Below are positions 6,983 through 13,607 of a stretch of DNA of 29,722 bases, in pieces; position 1 is the stretch's first letter, and each line of letters opens with the position of its first letter. Under the pieces are notes generated by a model that was given only the letters and a program-made list of their open reading frames with translations, did not search any database and was not told the DNA's origin. The stretch covers positions 1-29,722 of the forward strand of contig JAITXH010000022.1 of the NCBI GenBank assembly GCA_031284845.1, in the 5' to 3' direction. This stretch comes from Puniceicoccales bacterium. Its GTDB lineage: Bacteria; Verrucomicrobiota; Verrucomicrobiia; Opitutales; UBA953. The position numbers and the translations under genes are program-made.

Positions 6983-7951
6983 ATGAAAATGCAATTATAC
7001 CCTTGCTTGATCGCGGCAGCCCTTTTGGCAGCAGGCTCCATGCAAGCCCAAACGCGCCCAACAACCGCTCCCGCACCGGCACCTGCCAGCAGTGCTGCCG
7101 CCACCGCCGATGAACCCGAATTCATCGAGTTAAACGGCCAAAGATATGCCTTGATATCCAGCATCAAGACTATTGCCGCCAACAAAGAATTTCAGGACAA
7201 CATCAACATTGTCCAACAACAGCGCAATATCCTCATAGACTTCCACCGTCGCAAGGAAGCTGCCTTTACCACCCCGGAAAAAGAAGCACTCCAACAGCGC
7301 ATTGATGAAATGCTCAAAAAACTGGATGAGAATAATGCCACGATGGCCAAAGTCTATGGCTTTTCCCTCCTGCGCAATTACCTCCTCCAAATCATCAAAT
7401 CCCGAGTCCTCCTCCAGCTCACCGACTCCGAATACAACCAGCTCACCGAAGCCGAACGCAACGCCCCCGACGCAATCAGCACCCGGACCATTAAAGACAA
7501 AGACGGCAAAGATGTGACAATCCGCCTCAAATACGTCGCCACCATCAGTGGCATCGCAGAGAACGACATCTTCCGGCAAGAACTCAAACTCATCAACGAT
7601 CACCGCCAAAACATCAACCAACTCAAGCAGGCGTTGACGCAGATCCGCAATGAAGGAGACAAAAAGAAACTGGATGACGCGATCAAAAAAGGCACCGAAG
7701 AACTCCAGAAAGTCAGCGATGAATTGTTGAAAAAATACCGCTTCAATCTCCAGCGCGACTACGCCATAGATGTCGAAGAATCCCGCCTCTACACCGCCGT
7801 CACCGAAGAAGAAATCAAGAAGGCTGCAGAAGCCAAAGCCAATCCTAGCGCCGCTCCGGCAGCAGCCACACCGGCCCCTGCGCCCGCTGCCACCGCACCG
7901 GCACCCGCCGCCAAACCCGCAGGCGGCAGCACCTGGCCCTCCAGGCGCTAA
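6983..7951 (+). CDS. Exported protein with two ~95-residue repeats; unrecognised family
   Basis: 322 residues; no known family recognised. Seen: a signal peptide (about 1-23, LYPCLIAAALLAAGSMQAQ), a Pro/Ala/Thr-rich spacer, two helical repeats (about 56-152 and 185-280), and a Pro/Ala-rich tail. Each repeat follows the order (V/I)(A/S)xIxxIAxNxxFxxxxxxxxxxR, a charged Lys/Glu coiled-coil-like helix, then KxYGFSLLRNY (repeat 1) or KKYRFNLQRDY (repeat 2), ending E/SRLY or SRVLLQLTD. The next gene encodes a paralogue with the same two-repeat plan but no signal peptide. Likely location is periplasm or cell surface. The leader before the ATG is A/C-rich (CCAACACAA). Confidence 0.8.
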   Translation: MKMQLYPCLIAAALLAAGSMQAQTRPTTAPAPAPASSAAATADEPEFIELNGQRYALISSIKTIAANKEFQDNINIVQQQRNILIDFHRRKEAAFTTPEKEALQQRIDEMLKKLDENNATMAKVYGFSLLRNYLLQIIKSRVLLQLTDSEYNQLTEAERNAPDAISTRTIKDKDGKDVTIRLKYVATISGIAENDIFRQELKLINDHRQNINQLKQALTQIRNEGDKKKLDDAIKKGTEELQKVSDELLKKYRFNLQRDYAIDVEESRLYTAVTEEEIKKAAEAKANPSAAPAAATPAPAPAATAPAPAAKPAGGSTWPSRR

Positions 7952-7998
7952 ACCAAAACGCAACCATTTTTTCCCAATCCAAAACATAAACAAATACC

Positions 7999-8757
7999 AT
8001 GTCCTCACCCACACCCGCTCCGGAAATCATTGAGCAAAACGGGCAAAAGCTCGCACTCGTAGCGACTATCAAAACAGTCGCCGCGAACCGCGAGTTTCAA
8101 AACAACGTCAACGTCGTCCAGCAACAACGCAACGACGCCGTTGACCTGAAAAAACGCCTCGATCAGGCACTAACCGCTGGCGAAAAGGACGCCCTGCAAA
8201 AGCGCCTCGACGAAATCCTGAAAAGCCTCGATAGCAATAATGCCATCATGGTCAAAACCTATGGTTTTTCCCTCCTGCGCAACTACGTCATCTCGTTCGT
8301 CAAAACCCGGCTCTTCACGCCACTCAACGACGAAGAATTTGCCAAGTTGCCGCCGGAAGAAAAGGCCAAACCGGATTCCATCAAAACCATAGAAGGCAAA
8401 GTCTATGCCTACATTGCATCCATAGACGGCATTGCTGAAAACGACATCTTCCGCCAGAACGTCCAGCTCGTCCAAACGCAACGCACACGGCTCGTGCAGC
8501 TCAAGCAAGCCTTGGACAAGACCACCTCTGACGAAGATAAGAAGAAGCTTCAAGAAGAGTTCGACAAGTCAGAGACCGTTCTCAAAAACAACAACGACGA
8601 GATGGTCAAGCGCTACGGCTTCAGCCTTATCCGCAACTATCTTCTCGAAGTTGAAGAGTCCCGTCTTTACACGGCTCTCTCCGACGAAGAAGCAAAAAAG
8701 GCCAACACGGACAAACCGGAAGCCCCCGCTGAAGCGCCTGTTGCGAACCAGAACTAA
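7999..8757 (+). CDS. Paralogue of the preceding gene without signal peptide; unrecognised family
   Basis: 252 residues. Residues 19-115 and 137-233 are two copies of the repeat also found in the preceding protein: VATIKTVAANREFQNNVNVV...KTYGFSLLRNY...TPLNDEEF and IASIDGIAENDIFRQNVQLV...KRYGFSLIRNY...TALSDEEA. There is no signal peptide, and a TAA lies in frame four codons upstream of ATG 7999, so an N-terminal extension from a nearby start is excluded. It would therefore stay in the cytosol unless exported by another route. It lies 47 bases downstream of its paralogue and is followed by a strong terminator, so the two are probably co-transcribed. No function can be assigned. Confidence 0.8.
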   Translation: MSSPTPAPEIIEQNGQKLALVATIKTVAANREFQNNVNVVQQQRNDAVDLKKRLDQALTAGEKDALQKRLDEILKSLDSNNAIMVKTYGFSLLRNYVISFVKTRLFTPLNDEEFAKLPPEEKAKPDSIKTIEGKVYAYIASIDGIAENDIFRQNVQLVQTQRTRLVQLKQALDKTTSDEDKKKLQEEFDKSETVLKNNNDEMVKRYGFSLIRNYLLEVEESRLYTALSDEEAKKANTDKPEAPAEAPVANQN

Positions 8758-8783
8758 ACTCTTAGATAAAAGATATCTCAATT

Positions 8784-8845
8784 AATCCGCGTAATCCGTG
8801 GCAGGGACAACAGTCCTTTAGCTACAGGTTACGCGGATTTTTTTT
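8784..8845 (+). terminator. Rho-independent terminator of the paralogue pair
   Basis: AATCCGCGTAA (8784-8794) is perfectly complementary to TTACGCGGATT (8829-8839), followed by a T-run to 8845. The 34-base interior contains a second small hairpin (AGGGAC/GTCCTT, 8803-8818), so the structure is two-tiered. It closes the + strand transcription of the left half. Confidence 0.85.
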
Positions 8846-9150
8846 ATAAATTTTCGATACTCCTGATTTCTGATGGATATGAGTCTGGATCTAAGGCTGA
8901 CTTTTCAAGAGCAGTTTCAAGCAGACGCCTCTTCCTCATAAACCGGGAGTTATGGCTTATTCGTCGCCATGCCTTGTTTTCAAAACTTAACTTCAAGAGG
9001 GAAAAGCTGTCCACTTGGCAACGTCCAGTACATAGAGGTAATGCCTCGTTGTGAGTAGGCGGCTAGGTCGGGTCGCCAAGTATGCAAGGGAATTATACTC
9101 CCTCTGCACGCAGGGCACAGACTAGACAAGCTCCCATGCCATTACGCAAC
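8846..9150. other. Gap between convergent transcription units
   Basis: About 305 bases without a supported gene, between the + strand terminator and the - strand terminators of the ribosomal operon. It holds one possible structured element: ACTTGGC (9013-9019) pairs with GCCAAGT (9075-9081), enclosing a small GAGG/CCTC hairpin. The 7-bp closing stem looks like a tRNA acceptor, but no T-loop or anticodon arm is recognisable. Nothing else was seen. Confidence 0.4.
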
Positions 9151-9188
9151 AAAAAGCACCTGTCCACAAGAGTGGACGGGTGCCTTTG
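9151..9188 (-). terminator. Third and strongest terminator hairpin after rpsH
   Basis: AAAGCACCTGTCCAC (9153-9167) pairs with GTGGACGGGTGCCTTT (9172-9187) with one bulge and one wobble around the loop AAGA. On the - strand the stem is followed by TTTTTG, so it ends transcription of the ribosomal operon. Confidence 0.88.
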
Positions 9189-9190
9189 CC

Positions 9191-9206
9191 CCTGCCGGGT
9201 GGCAGG
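9191..9206 (-). terminator. Second hairpin after rpsH
   Basis: CCTGCC pairs with GGCAGG around GGGT. There is no T-run of its own. It lies between two terminator-like hairpins and may add to 3' end stability. Confidence 0.5.
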
Positions 9207-9215
9207 AAGAAAAGA

Positions 9216-9235
9216 GCGGCACCGCGTAGTGCCGC
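9216..9235 (-). terminator. First hairpin after rpsH
   Basis: GCGGCAC (9216-9222) pairs with GTGCCGC (9229-9235) around six bases. On the - strand it is followed by CTCTTTTCTT, a weak U-rich tract. It begins 13 bases after the rpsH stop. Confidence 0.68.
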
Positions 9236-9247
9236 CCCTTAGAAAAA

Positions 9248-9643
9248 CTACCAAACTTGGGCGAGAAGCTCGCCGCCGAGTTTTTGTTGGCGGGCGTCCC
9301 TATCGCTCAAGAGTCCTTTTGATGTGGTCAGGATGGATATGCCCATGCCACCAATGACGCGGGGAACCTCGGCATAGCCGGTGTAAACACGGCGTCCGGG
9401 TGAACTGATGCGCTTGATGCCAGTCACAGCGGGAACGCGATTGGCATACTTCAAAGTGACAGAGAGAACGGGCAAGCCGTCCACTTCGCCTTTGGCGTAA
9501 TCGGTTATGTAGCCGTTTTGCTTGAGAATGTTCGCAATGCCCTCGCGGACGTTGGACCACTGAGCGGTAACGGCGGAAAGCTCGGCGCTGTAGCCGTTGC
9601 GGATGATGGTGAGAAAATCGCCTATTGTGTCGTGTGAAGCCAT
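9248..9643 (-). CDS. rpsH: 30S ribosomal protein S8
   Basis: 131 residues, the normal length. S8 binds the central domain of 16S rRNA and in enterics also represses the spc operon. Seen: the N-terminal DTIGDFLTIIRNGYSA and the C-terminal rRNA-binding part ISSPGRRVYTGYAEVPRVIGGMGISILTTSKGLLSDRDARQQKLGGELLAQVW. It is the last gene of this operon: three hairpins follow its stop, and rplF, rplR and rpsE, which usually come next, are absent. The start at ATG 9643 follows an AGCACTCCAC leader with no clear Shine-Dalgarno. Confidence 0.97.
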   Translation of the reverse strand: MASHDTIGDFLTIIRNGYSAELSAVTAQWSNVREGIANILKQNGYITDYAKGEVDGLPVLSVTLKYANRVPAVTGIKRISSPGRRVYTGYAEVPRVIGGMGISILTTSKGLLSDRDARQQKLGGELLAQVW

Positions 9644-9678
9644 GTGGAGTGCTTTCGATTTGAGCAGGGGTGCTTGGT

Positions 9679-9984
9679 TTACCAGGAGGCTTTGGTTACT
9701 CCGGGGAGCTGCCCGCTATTTGCCAGCTCGCGAAAAGTGAGGCGGGAGAGTCCAAATTTGCCGATAAAGGCACGGGGGCGGCCTGTGAGGCTGCACCGAT
9801 TTCGCAGACGTCCGCGGGAAGAATTGCGCGGGAGTTTTGCCAGTTTGCGCTGGGCAGTGTAAAACTCTTCATCGCTGACGCCGGGATTGGCGAGGGTGGC
9901 TTTGAGGATGGCACGCTGTTCGGCGTGCTTGGCTACGAGGCGTTCGCGTTTCTTGTTGCGCTCAATCATTGAGGTCTTGGCCAT
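9679..9984 (-). CDS. rpsN: 30S ribosomal protein S14 (zinc-free long form)
   Basis: 101 residues, matching the long form of S14 that lacks the zinc ribbon: only one cysteine (NRCSLTGRPR) and no CxxC pairs. Seen: MAKTSMIERNKKRERLVAKH, KLPRNSSRGRLRNRCSLTGRPR, and FGLSRLTFRELANSGQLPGVTKASW. S14 assembles late into the 30S head. The gene lies between rplE and rpsH in the standard order. Its leader contains AAACACACAAACC. Confidence 0.97.
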   Translation of the reverse strand: MAKTSMIERNKKRERLVAKHAEQRAILKATLANPGVSDEEFYTAQRKLAKLPRNSSRGRLRNRCSLTGRPRAFIGKFGLSRLTFRELANSGQLPGVTKASW

Positions 9985-10026
9985 GTCGGTATAATAAAAT
10001 GTTGGTTTGTGTGTTTAGTGGCTGTG

Positions 10027-10647
10027 TTATTTCTGGACGACCGGAGTCGCAGCGGTGGCTTTGCGGAAGGGGATGCCGAGGAGGCGGAGAAGTTCCCGCC
10101 CTTCGTCATCACTCTCTGCAGAAGTGACAATGGTAATGTCCAAACCAATATTCTGGCGCTGGCCGCCGTCAACCTGTGTTTCCGGGAATATGGTGTGATC
10201 GGCGATGCCGAGTGAGTAGTTGCCATTGCCATCAAGCTTGTTGGATACGCCACGGAAGTCGCGTATCATCGGAAGTGCGATGGATGTGAGGCGGAAAAGG
10301 AATTCATACATATTGGCACCACGGAGGGTGACCATGACGCCGAGGGGCATACCTTGACGAACTTTGAAGTTGGAAATGCTTTTACGCGCCTTGGTAACAA
10401 CGGCTTTTTGCCCGGCGAGCTTGGAAATCTCCTTTACGACTTCGGCTTGATGGCCTTTGTCGGCGTCGGCTTTGAAAGCGCTGTTGAGGACGATTTTTAC
10501 GAGTCCGGGGACTTGGTGGGGATTCTTATACCCGCGGGCTTTTTGCAACTCGGGAAGAATCTTCTCCTGATAAATTTGCTTCAGGACGGGCTTATGTCCG
10601 GCGGCGTTTTCCGCAGTAGCGGTGGTATTTTTTTTATCTTGTGTCAT
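10027..10647 (-). CDS. rplE: 50S ribosomal protein L5
   Basis: 206 residues, slightly longer than the usual ~180 because of an N-terminal extension (MTQDKKNTTATAENAAGHKP). L5 binds 5S rRNA and contacts the P-site tRNA. Seen: the start of the core LKQIYQEKILPELQK, PGLVKIVLNSAF, AGQKAVVTKARKSISNFKVRQGMPLG, VTLRGANMYEFLFRL, IRDFRGVSNKLDGNGNYSLGI and the C-terminal TSAESDDEGRELLRLLGIPF. The leader before ATG 10647 reads AAGCACCACACAC. Confidence 0.97.
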   Translation of the reverse strand: MTQDKKNTTATAENAAGHKPVLKQIYQEKILPELQKARGYKNPHQVPGLVKIVLNSAFKADADKGHQAEVVKEISKLAGQKAVVTKARKSISNFKVRQGMPLGVMVTLRGANMYEFLFRLTSIALPMIRDFRGVSNKLDGNGNYSLGIADHTIFPETQVDGGQRQNIGLDITIVTSAESDDEGRELLRLLGIPFRKATAATPVVQK

Positions 10648-10729
10648 GTGTGTGGTGCTTTTGTTTTCCGGCTAGGCAGTAGCGCAATTGAGATTGCGCG
10701 GGAGCCGCCCCCCGAAATGCGCGTTGTTT

Positions 10730-11050
10730 TTACTGGGCTTTTCCGGTGCTGGTGCTGTCGGTTGAAACTTTGCCTTTGTAGCTGGCGGCAATGGCGACCT
10801 TGGAGGCGTCAAGGGGCGCTTCGCGCTCGTTGATGCCGGCTTCCTGATTGCCTTGCTTTTTCTCGTGGTGTTTGGCGATGTTGACGCCTTCGACGACGAC
10901 GCGGAGAGCGGCAGTGGAAGGGCGGATGCGCCCGGCCTTCGTCTTGCGAGCCTTGGGAGGGAGGACTTCGAGGACTTTCCCGCGCTTGCCTTTGTCTTTG
11001 CCGGCGATAATGACGACTTCCACGTCTTTTTTCAAATTGGTTTTGCTCAT
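10730..11050 (-). CDS. rplX: 50S ribosomal protein L24
   Basis: 106 residues. L24 is an assembly initiator near the exit tunnel. Seen: a KOW motif at the start, DVEVVIIAGKDKGKRGKVLEVLP, then VVVEGVNIAKHHEK and the tail with INEREAPLDASKVAI. A small insertion (KARKTKAGRIRPSTAALR) lengthens the first loop. The gap to rplE is 82 bases, longer than most in this operon; no internal promoter was identified. Confidence 0.96.
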   Translation of the reverse strand: MSKTNLKKDVEVVIIAGKDKGKRGKVLEVLPPKARKTKAGRIRPSTAALRVVVEGVNIAKHHEKKQGNQEAGINEREAPLDASKVAIAASYKGKVSTDSTSTGKAQ

Positions 11051-11083
11051 GATGTCAGGATGCTTCGTTTGTTGCTGGAGTGC

Positions 11084-11449
11084 TCAGAGAACCTCGGGGG
11101 CGAGTGAGATGATTTTCATGAAGTTTTTCTGGCGAAGCTCGCGGGCGACGGGGCCAAAAATACGGGTGCCTTTGGGGTTGCCGGTGCCGTCAAGGATGAC
11201 GACTGCATTGGTGTCAAAGCGAAGGTAACTGCCGTCGTTGCGGCGTATAGGCGCTTTTGTGCGCACGATGACGGCTTTGACGACGGAGCCTTTTTTGACG
11301 GAGGCATCCGGTGTAGAGTCTTTGACGGAGCAGACGATGATGTCGCCGATGCCGGCTGTGTCAGTGAGTTGGCCAAGGCGGCGTATCATCTGAACTTGTT
11401 TGGCGCCGGTGTTGTCCGCGACATTGAGCCTGGAAAGCATTTGGACCAT
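11084..11449 (-). CDS. rplN: 50S ribosomal protein L14
   Basis: 121 residues, the standard length. L14 lies at the subunit interface. Seen: MVQMLSRLNVADNTGAKQVQMIRRLG, IVCSVKDSTPDASVKKGSVVKAVIVRTK, YLRFDTNAVVILDGTGNPKGTRIFGPVARELR and MKIISLAPEVL. It sits between rpsQ and rplX as in other bacteria. Its leader has ACACCAACACAAAAAG upstream of ATG 11449. Confidence 0.98.
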   Translation of the reverse strand: MVQMLSRLNVADNTGAKQVQMIRRLGQLTDTAGIGDIIVCSVKDSTPDASVKKGSVVKAVIVRTKAPIRRNDGSYLRFDTNAVVILDGTGNPKGTRIFGPVARELRQKNFMKIISLAPEVL

Positions 11450-11511
11450 AGTGGTGTCTTCTTTTTGTGTTGGTGTGCAGTGTGTTTATCTGCGTGGTGT
11501 GTGATGCGCGA

Positions 11512-11820
11512 TCAGGCAGCGGCCTGACCGATGATTTTGGCGGCTTCGACTATGCGAAGGATGCGCCAGCGTTTAAGTTTGGAAAGCGGGCGCGTTTCCA
11601 TGATTTCGACGCGATCCCCGATCTTGCACTCGTTTTTCTCGTCGTGAACATGGAGGACGGTCTTACGTTTGATCTCTTTACCGTAAATAGGGTGCGGTTT
11701 TTTGTAGAAATAGGTGACTTTGACGGTCTTGTCTCCGGAGCGTCCGGTGACTTCGCCGACGAGGTCTTTGCGGCGGGCGCGGGCGTCCGTGGCGGCGGTC
11801 TGTGTGTTTTGTTCAGCCAT
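11512..11820 (-). CDS. rpsQ: 30S ribosomal protein S17
   Basis: 102 residues, with an N-terminal Ala/Thr/Arg-rich extension before the core. S17 is a primary 16S rRNA binder with an OB fold. Seen: RRKDLVGEVTGRSGDKTVKVTYFYKKPHPIYGKEIKRKTVLHVHDEKNECKIGDRVEIMETRPLSKLKRWRILRIVEAA. The 35-base spacer upstream is strikingly A/C-rich with several ACACA runs and no Shine-Dalgarno. Confidence 0.97.
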   Translation of the reverse strand: MAEQNTQTAATDARARRKDLVGEVTGRSGDKTVKVTYFYKKPHPIYGKEIKRKTVLHVHDEKNECKIGDRVEIMETRPLSKLKRWRILRIVEAAKIIGQAAA

Positions 11821-11855
11821 GGTGTTGATACGATGTGTTGTTAGTTATGTGTGTG

Positions 11856-12095
11856 TTATGCGGTGGCGGCGGTGGCGCTTTTCTTCTGGGCGGCGACTGT
11901 GATGAGACGGGCGGCTTGACGGCGGAGTGTGCGCAGTCGGAGCGGGTTTTCGCCGGCGAGCTGTCCAGTGGCGTTGCGGAGGCGCAGATCGAGAAGTTCC
12001 TGACGGACTTTCCCGAGTTCGACCTGAATGTCGCCGGGGGAGAATTCCCGGATTTTAGCTGCCTTGCTTGGATTGGTTTTCTTCTTGGCGCTCAT
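11856..12095 (-). CDS. rpmC: 50S ribosomal protein L29
   Basis: 79 residues from ATG 12095. L29 sits by the tunnel exit and contacts signal recognition particle. Seen: the two-helix core KIREFSPGDIQVELGKVRQELLDLRLRNATGQLAGENPLRLRTLRRQAARLITV, with a basic N-terminal extension (MSAKKKTNPSKA) and an Ala/Lys tail. The frame continues upstream into rplP territory, but the L29 core and the A/C-rich spacer upstream set the start at 12095. Confidence 0.96.
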   Translation of the reverse strand: MSAKKKTNPSKAAKIREFSPGDIQVELGKVRQELLDLRLRNATGQLAGENPLRLRTLRRQAARLITVAAQKKSATAATA

Positions 12096-12138
12096 GTGAA
12101 AAAAGGGGGGAGACTGGTGCTGTGTTTGTTGTGTGTTT

Positions 12139-12567
12139 TCAATACTTTTCGAGTTCTTCGCGGGAAATGAAACGGCAGCGAACTTGTATCTTGCTGTCGG
12201 CAAGGCGCATGGCTTCGCGTGCAGCGGATGCCGGGACACCAGAGACTTCGAAGAGCATGGTGCCGGGTTTGATGGTGGCTGCCCAGTATTCTACGCCGCC
12301 TTTGCCAGAACCCATGCGCACTTCGGCGGGTTTTTTGGTGACCGGGATGTGCGGGAATACGCGCATCCAGAGTTTGCCTTTGCGCTTGAGGCTGCGTGAG
12401 ATCGCGACGCGGGCAGCTTCGAGCTGATTTGCCGGCATGCGACAACGCTCAAGTGCTTGTATCCCGAAATCGCCAAAAGCGAGTGAATTACAGACGGTGG
12501 CCTCGCCGCGATTACGTCCTTTTTGGACTTTGCGGAACTTAGTGCGAGATGGTTGGATGTTTGCCAT
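12139..12567 (-). CDS. rplP: 50S ribosomal protein L16
   Basis: 142 residues. L16 organises the A-site region of 23S rRNA. Seen: QPSRTKFRKVQKGRNRG, LAFGDFGIQALE, ITR-like helix AARVAISRSLKRKGKLWMRVFPHIPVTKKPAEVRMGSGKGGVEYWAA, GTMLFEVSGVP. The conserved arginine of the RMGSGKG loop is present. The upstream spacer is AG-rich rather than AC-rich (AAGAGAGAGACC) and could act as a weak Shine-Dalgarno. Confidence 0.97.
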   Translation of the reverse strand: MANIQPSRTKFRKVQKGRNRGEATVCNSLAFGDFGIQALERCRMPANQLEAARVAISRSLKRKGKLWMRVFPHIPVTKKPAEVRMGSGKGGVEYWAATIKPGTMLFEVSGVPASAAREAMRLADSKIQVRCRFISREELEKY

Positions 12568-12597
12568 GGTGGATGGTCTCTCTCTTTTTAATTAATA

Positions 12598-13227
12598 TTA
12601 AAACTCGGATTCTTTGCTGCAAATCCAGCATTTGATACCAAGTTTGCCATAAACAGTTCGGGCTTCGGCGAAGCCGTAGTCTATATTGGCACGGAGTGTG
12701 TGAAGGGGGACTCGCCCGGTGCGGGAGGCTTCGACGCGGGCGATTTCGGCGCCACCGAGTCGTCCGGCGAGGCGAAGACGGATGCCTTCTGCTCCGGCAC
12801 CCATGGTGGTCTGGACAGACTTTTTCATAGCGCGGCGGAAGGAAACGCGGCGTTCCAATTGGAGCGCGATGTTTTCCGCGACGAGCTGGGCGCTGAGGTC
12901 CGGTTTTTTGACCTCCTGAATGTCAAGAATGACTTCGCGTCCGGCGATTTTTTGAATATCGTCGCGCAGCTTGTCCAGATCAGCACCGCGTTTGCCAATG
13001 ATGATGCCCGGGCGCGCGGTGAAGACGCGGACGCGGATGCGGTTACTGGCGCGCTCGATAAAGATGCGTGGCACGGCAGCCTGGCGGAGTTTCTCGTGGA
13101 GGAACTCGCGAATTTTAAAGTCTTCTTTGACGAAGACAGGGAAGTTTTTCTTGTCCGCATACCAACGGGATTCCCAGTTGCGACGGACGGCGAGGCGGAA
13201 GCCGATAGGATTTACTTTCTGGCCCAT
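12598..13227 (-). CDS. rpsC: 30S ribosomal protein S3
   Basis: 209 residues. S3 forms the mRNA entry channel and has helicase function with S4 and S5. Seen: MGQKVNPIGFRLAVRRNWESRWYA, the KH domain with PGIIIGKRGADLDKLRDDIQK, and the C-terminal domain with AMKKSVQTTMGAGAEGIRLRLAGRLGGAEIARVEASRTGRVPLHTLRANIDYGFAEARTVYGKLGIKCWI. The protein ends soon after this motif, without the acidic or basic tail seen in longer S3 proteins. It starts six bases after the rplV stop. Confidence 0.98.
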   Translation of the reverse strand: MGQKVNPIGFRLAVRRNWESRWYADKKNFPVFVKEDFKIREFLHEKLRQAAVPRIFIERASNRIRVRVFTARPGIIIGKRGADLDKLRDDIQKIAGREVILDIQEVKKPDLSAQLVAENIALQLERRVSFRRAMKKSVQTTMGAGAEGIRLRLAGRLGGAEIARVEASRTGRVPLHTLRANIDYGFAEARTVYGKLGIKCWICSKESEF

Positions 13228-13233
13228 GGTATC

Positions 13234-13596
13234 TTAGTTTTCGGTTTTTTCTTTGGTCACTGTTTGGTCAAGCACGACGCGTATATGCGCTGTGCTTTTT
13301 CGGATGGGATGTGCGCTGCCTTTCGCGGAGGGGCGGTGGCGTTTGAGCACCGGGCCTTGGTCCACGCGGATGGAGGCGACATAAAGGTCATTGGCGGAGA
13401 TACTGTTCTCCGGGTTGTTCTCTGCGTTGGCGATGGCGCTTTTGAGCGTCTTGGCCAGCAGGCGGGCGGACTTCCGCGGGATGAAGCGCAGTGCGTCCGC
13501 GGCTTGTGTCGCGGGGAGTCCTTGTATCTGACGCGCCACTTCACGCACCTTTTGCGGTGTCATGCGGGCGGATTTTGTGATGGCTTGAAATTCCAT
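13234..13596 (-). CDS. rplV: 50S ribosomal protein L22
   Basis: 120 residues. L22 lines the exit tunnel and its loop is the site of macrolide-related changes. Seen: RMTPQKVREVARQIQGLP, ADALRFIPRKSARLLAKTLKSAIANAENN, LYVASIRVDQGPVLKRHRPSAKGSAHPIRKSTAHIRVVL. It starts 11 bases after the stop of the inserted exported-protein gene. The upstream CCAGGACA contains AGGA close to the ATG, one of the few Shine-Dalgarno-like signals in this operon. Confidence 0.97.
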   Translation of the reverse strand: MEFQAITKSARMTPQKVREVARQIQGLPATQAADALRFIPRKSARLLAKTLKSAIANAENNPENSISANDLYVASIRVDQGPVLKRHRPSAKGSAHPIRKSTAHIRVVLDQTVTKEKTEN

Positions 13597-13607
13597 TGTC
13601 CTGGTTT

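Noticed and set aside
7130..8014. 294-codon reading frame on the - strand opposite the first paralogue
   Set aside because: Phe/Gly-rich antisense shadow with no domain; the + strand gene has a signal peptide and repeats.
9013..9081. tRNA gene
   Set aside because: A 7-bp closing stem is present, but no GTTCGA-type T-loop, anticodon arm or D-arm can be drawn. Kept only as a possible structured element.
9082..9357. 91-codon reading frame on the + strand across the ribosomal terminators
   Set aside because: It runs through three hairpins and into the antisense of rpsH; Arg/Pro-rich without domain.
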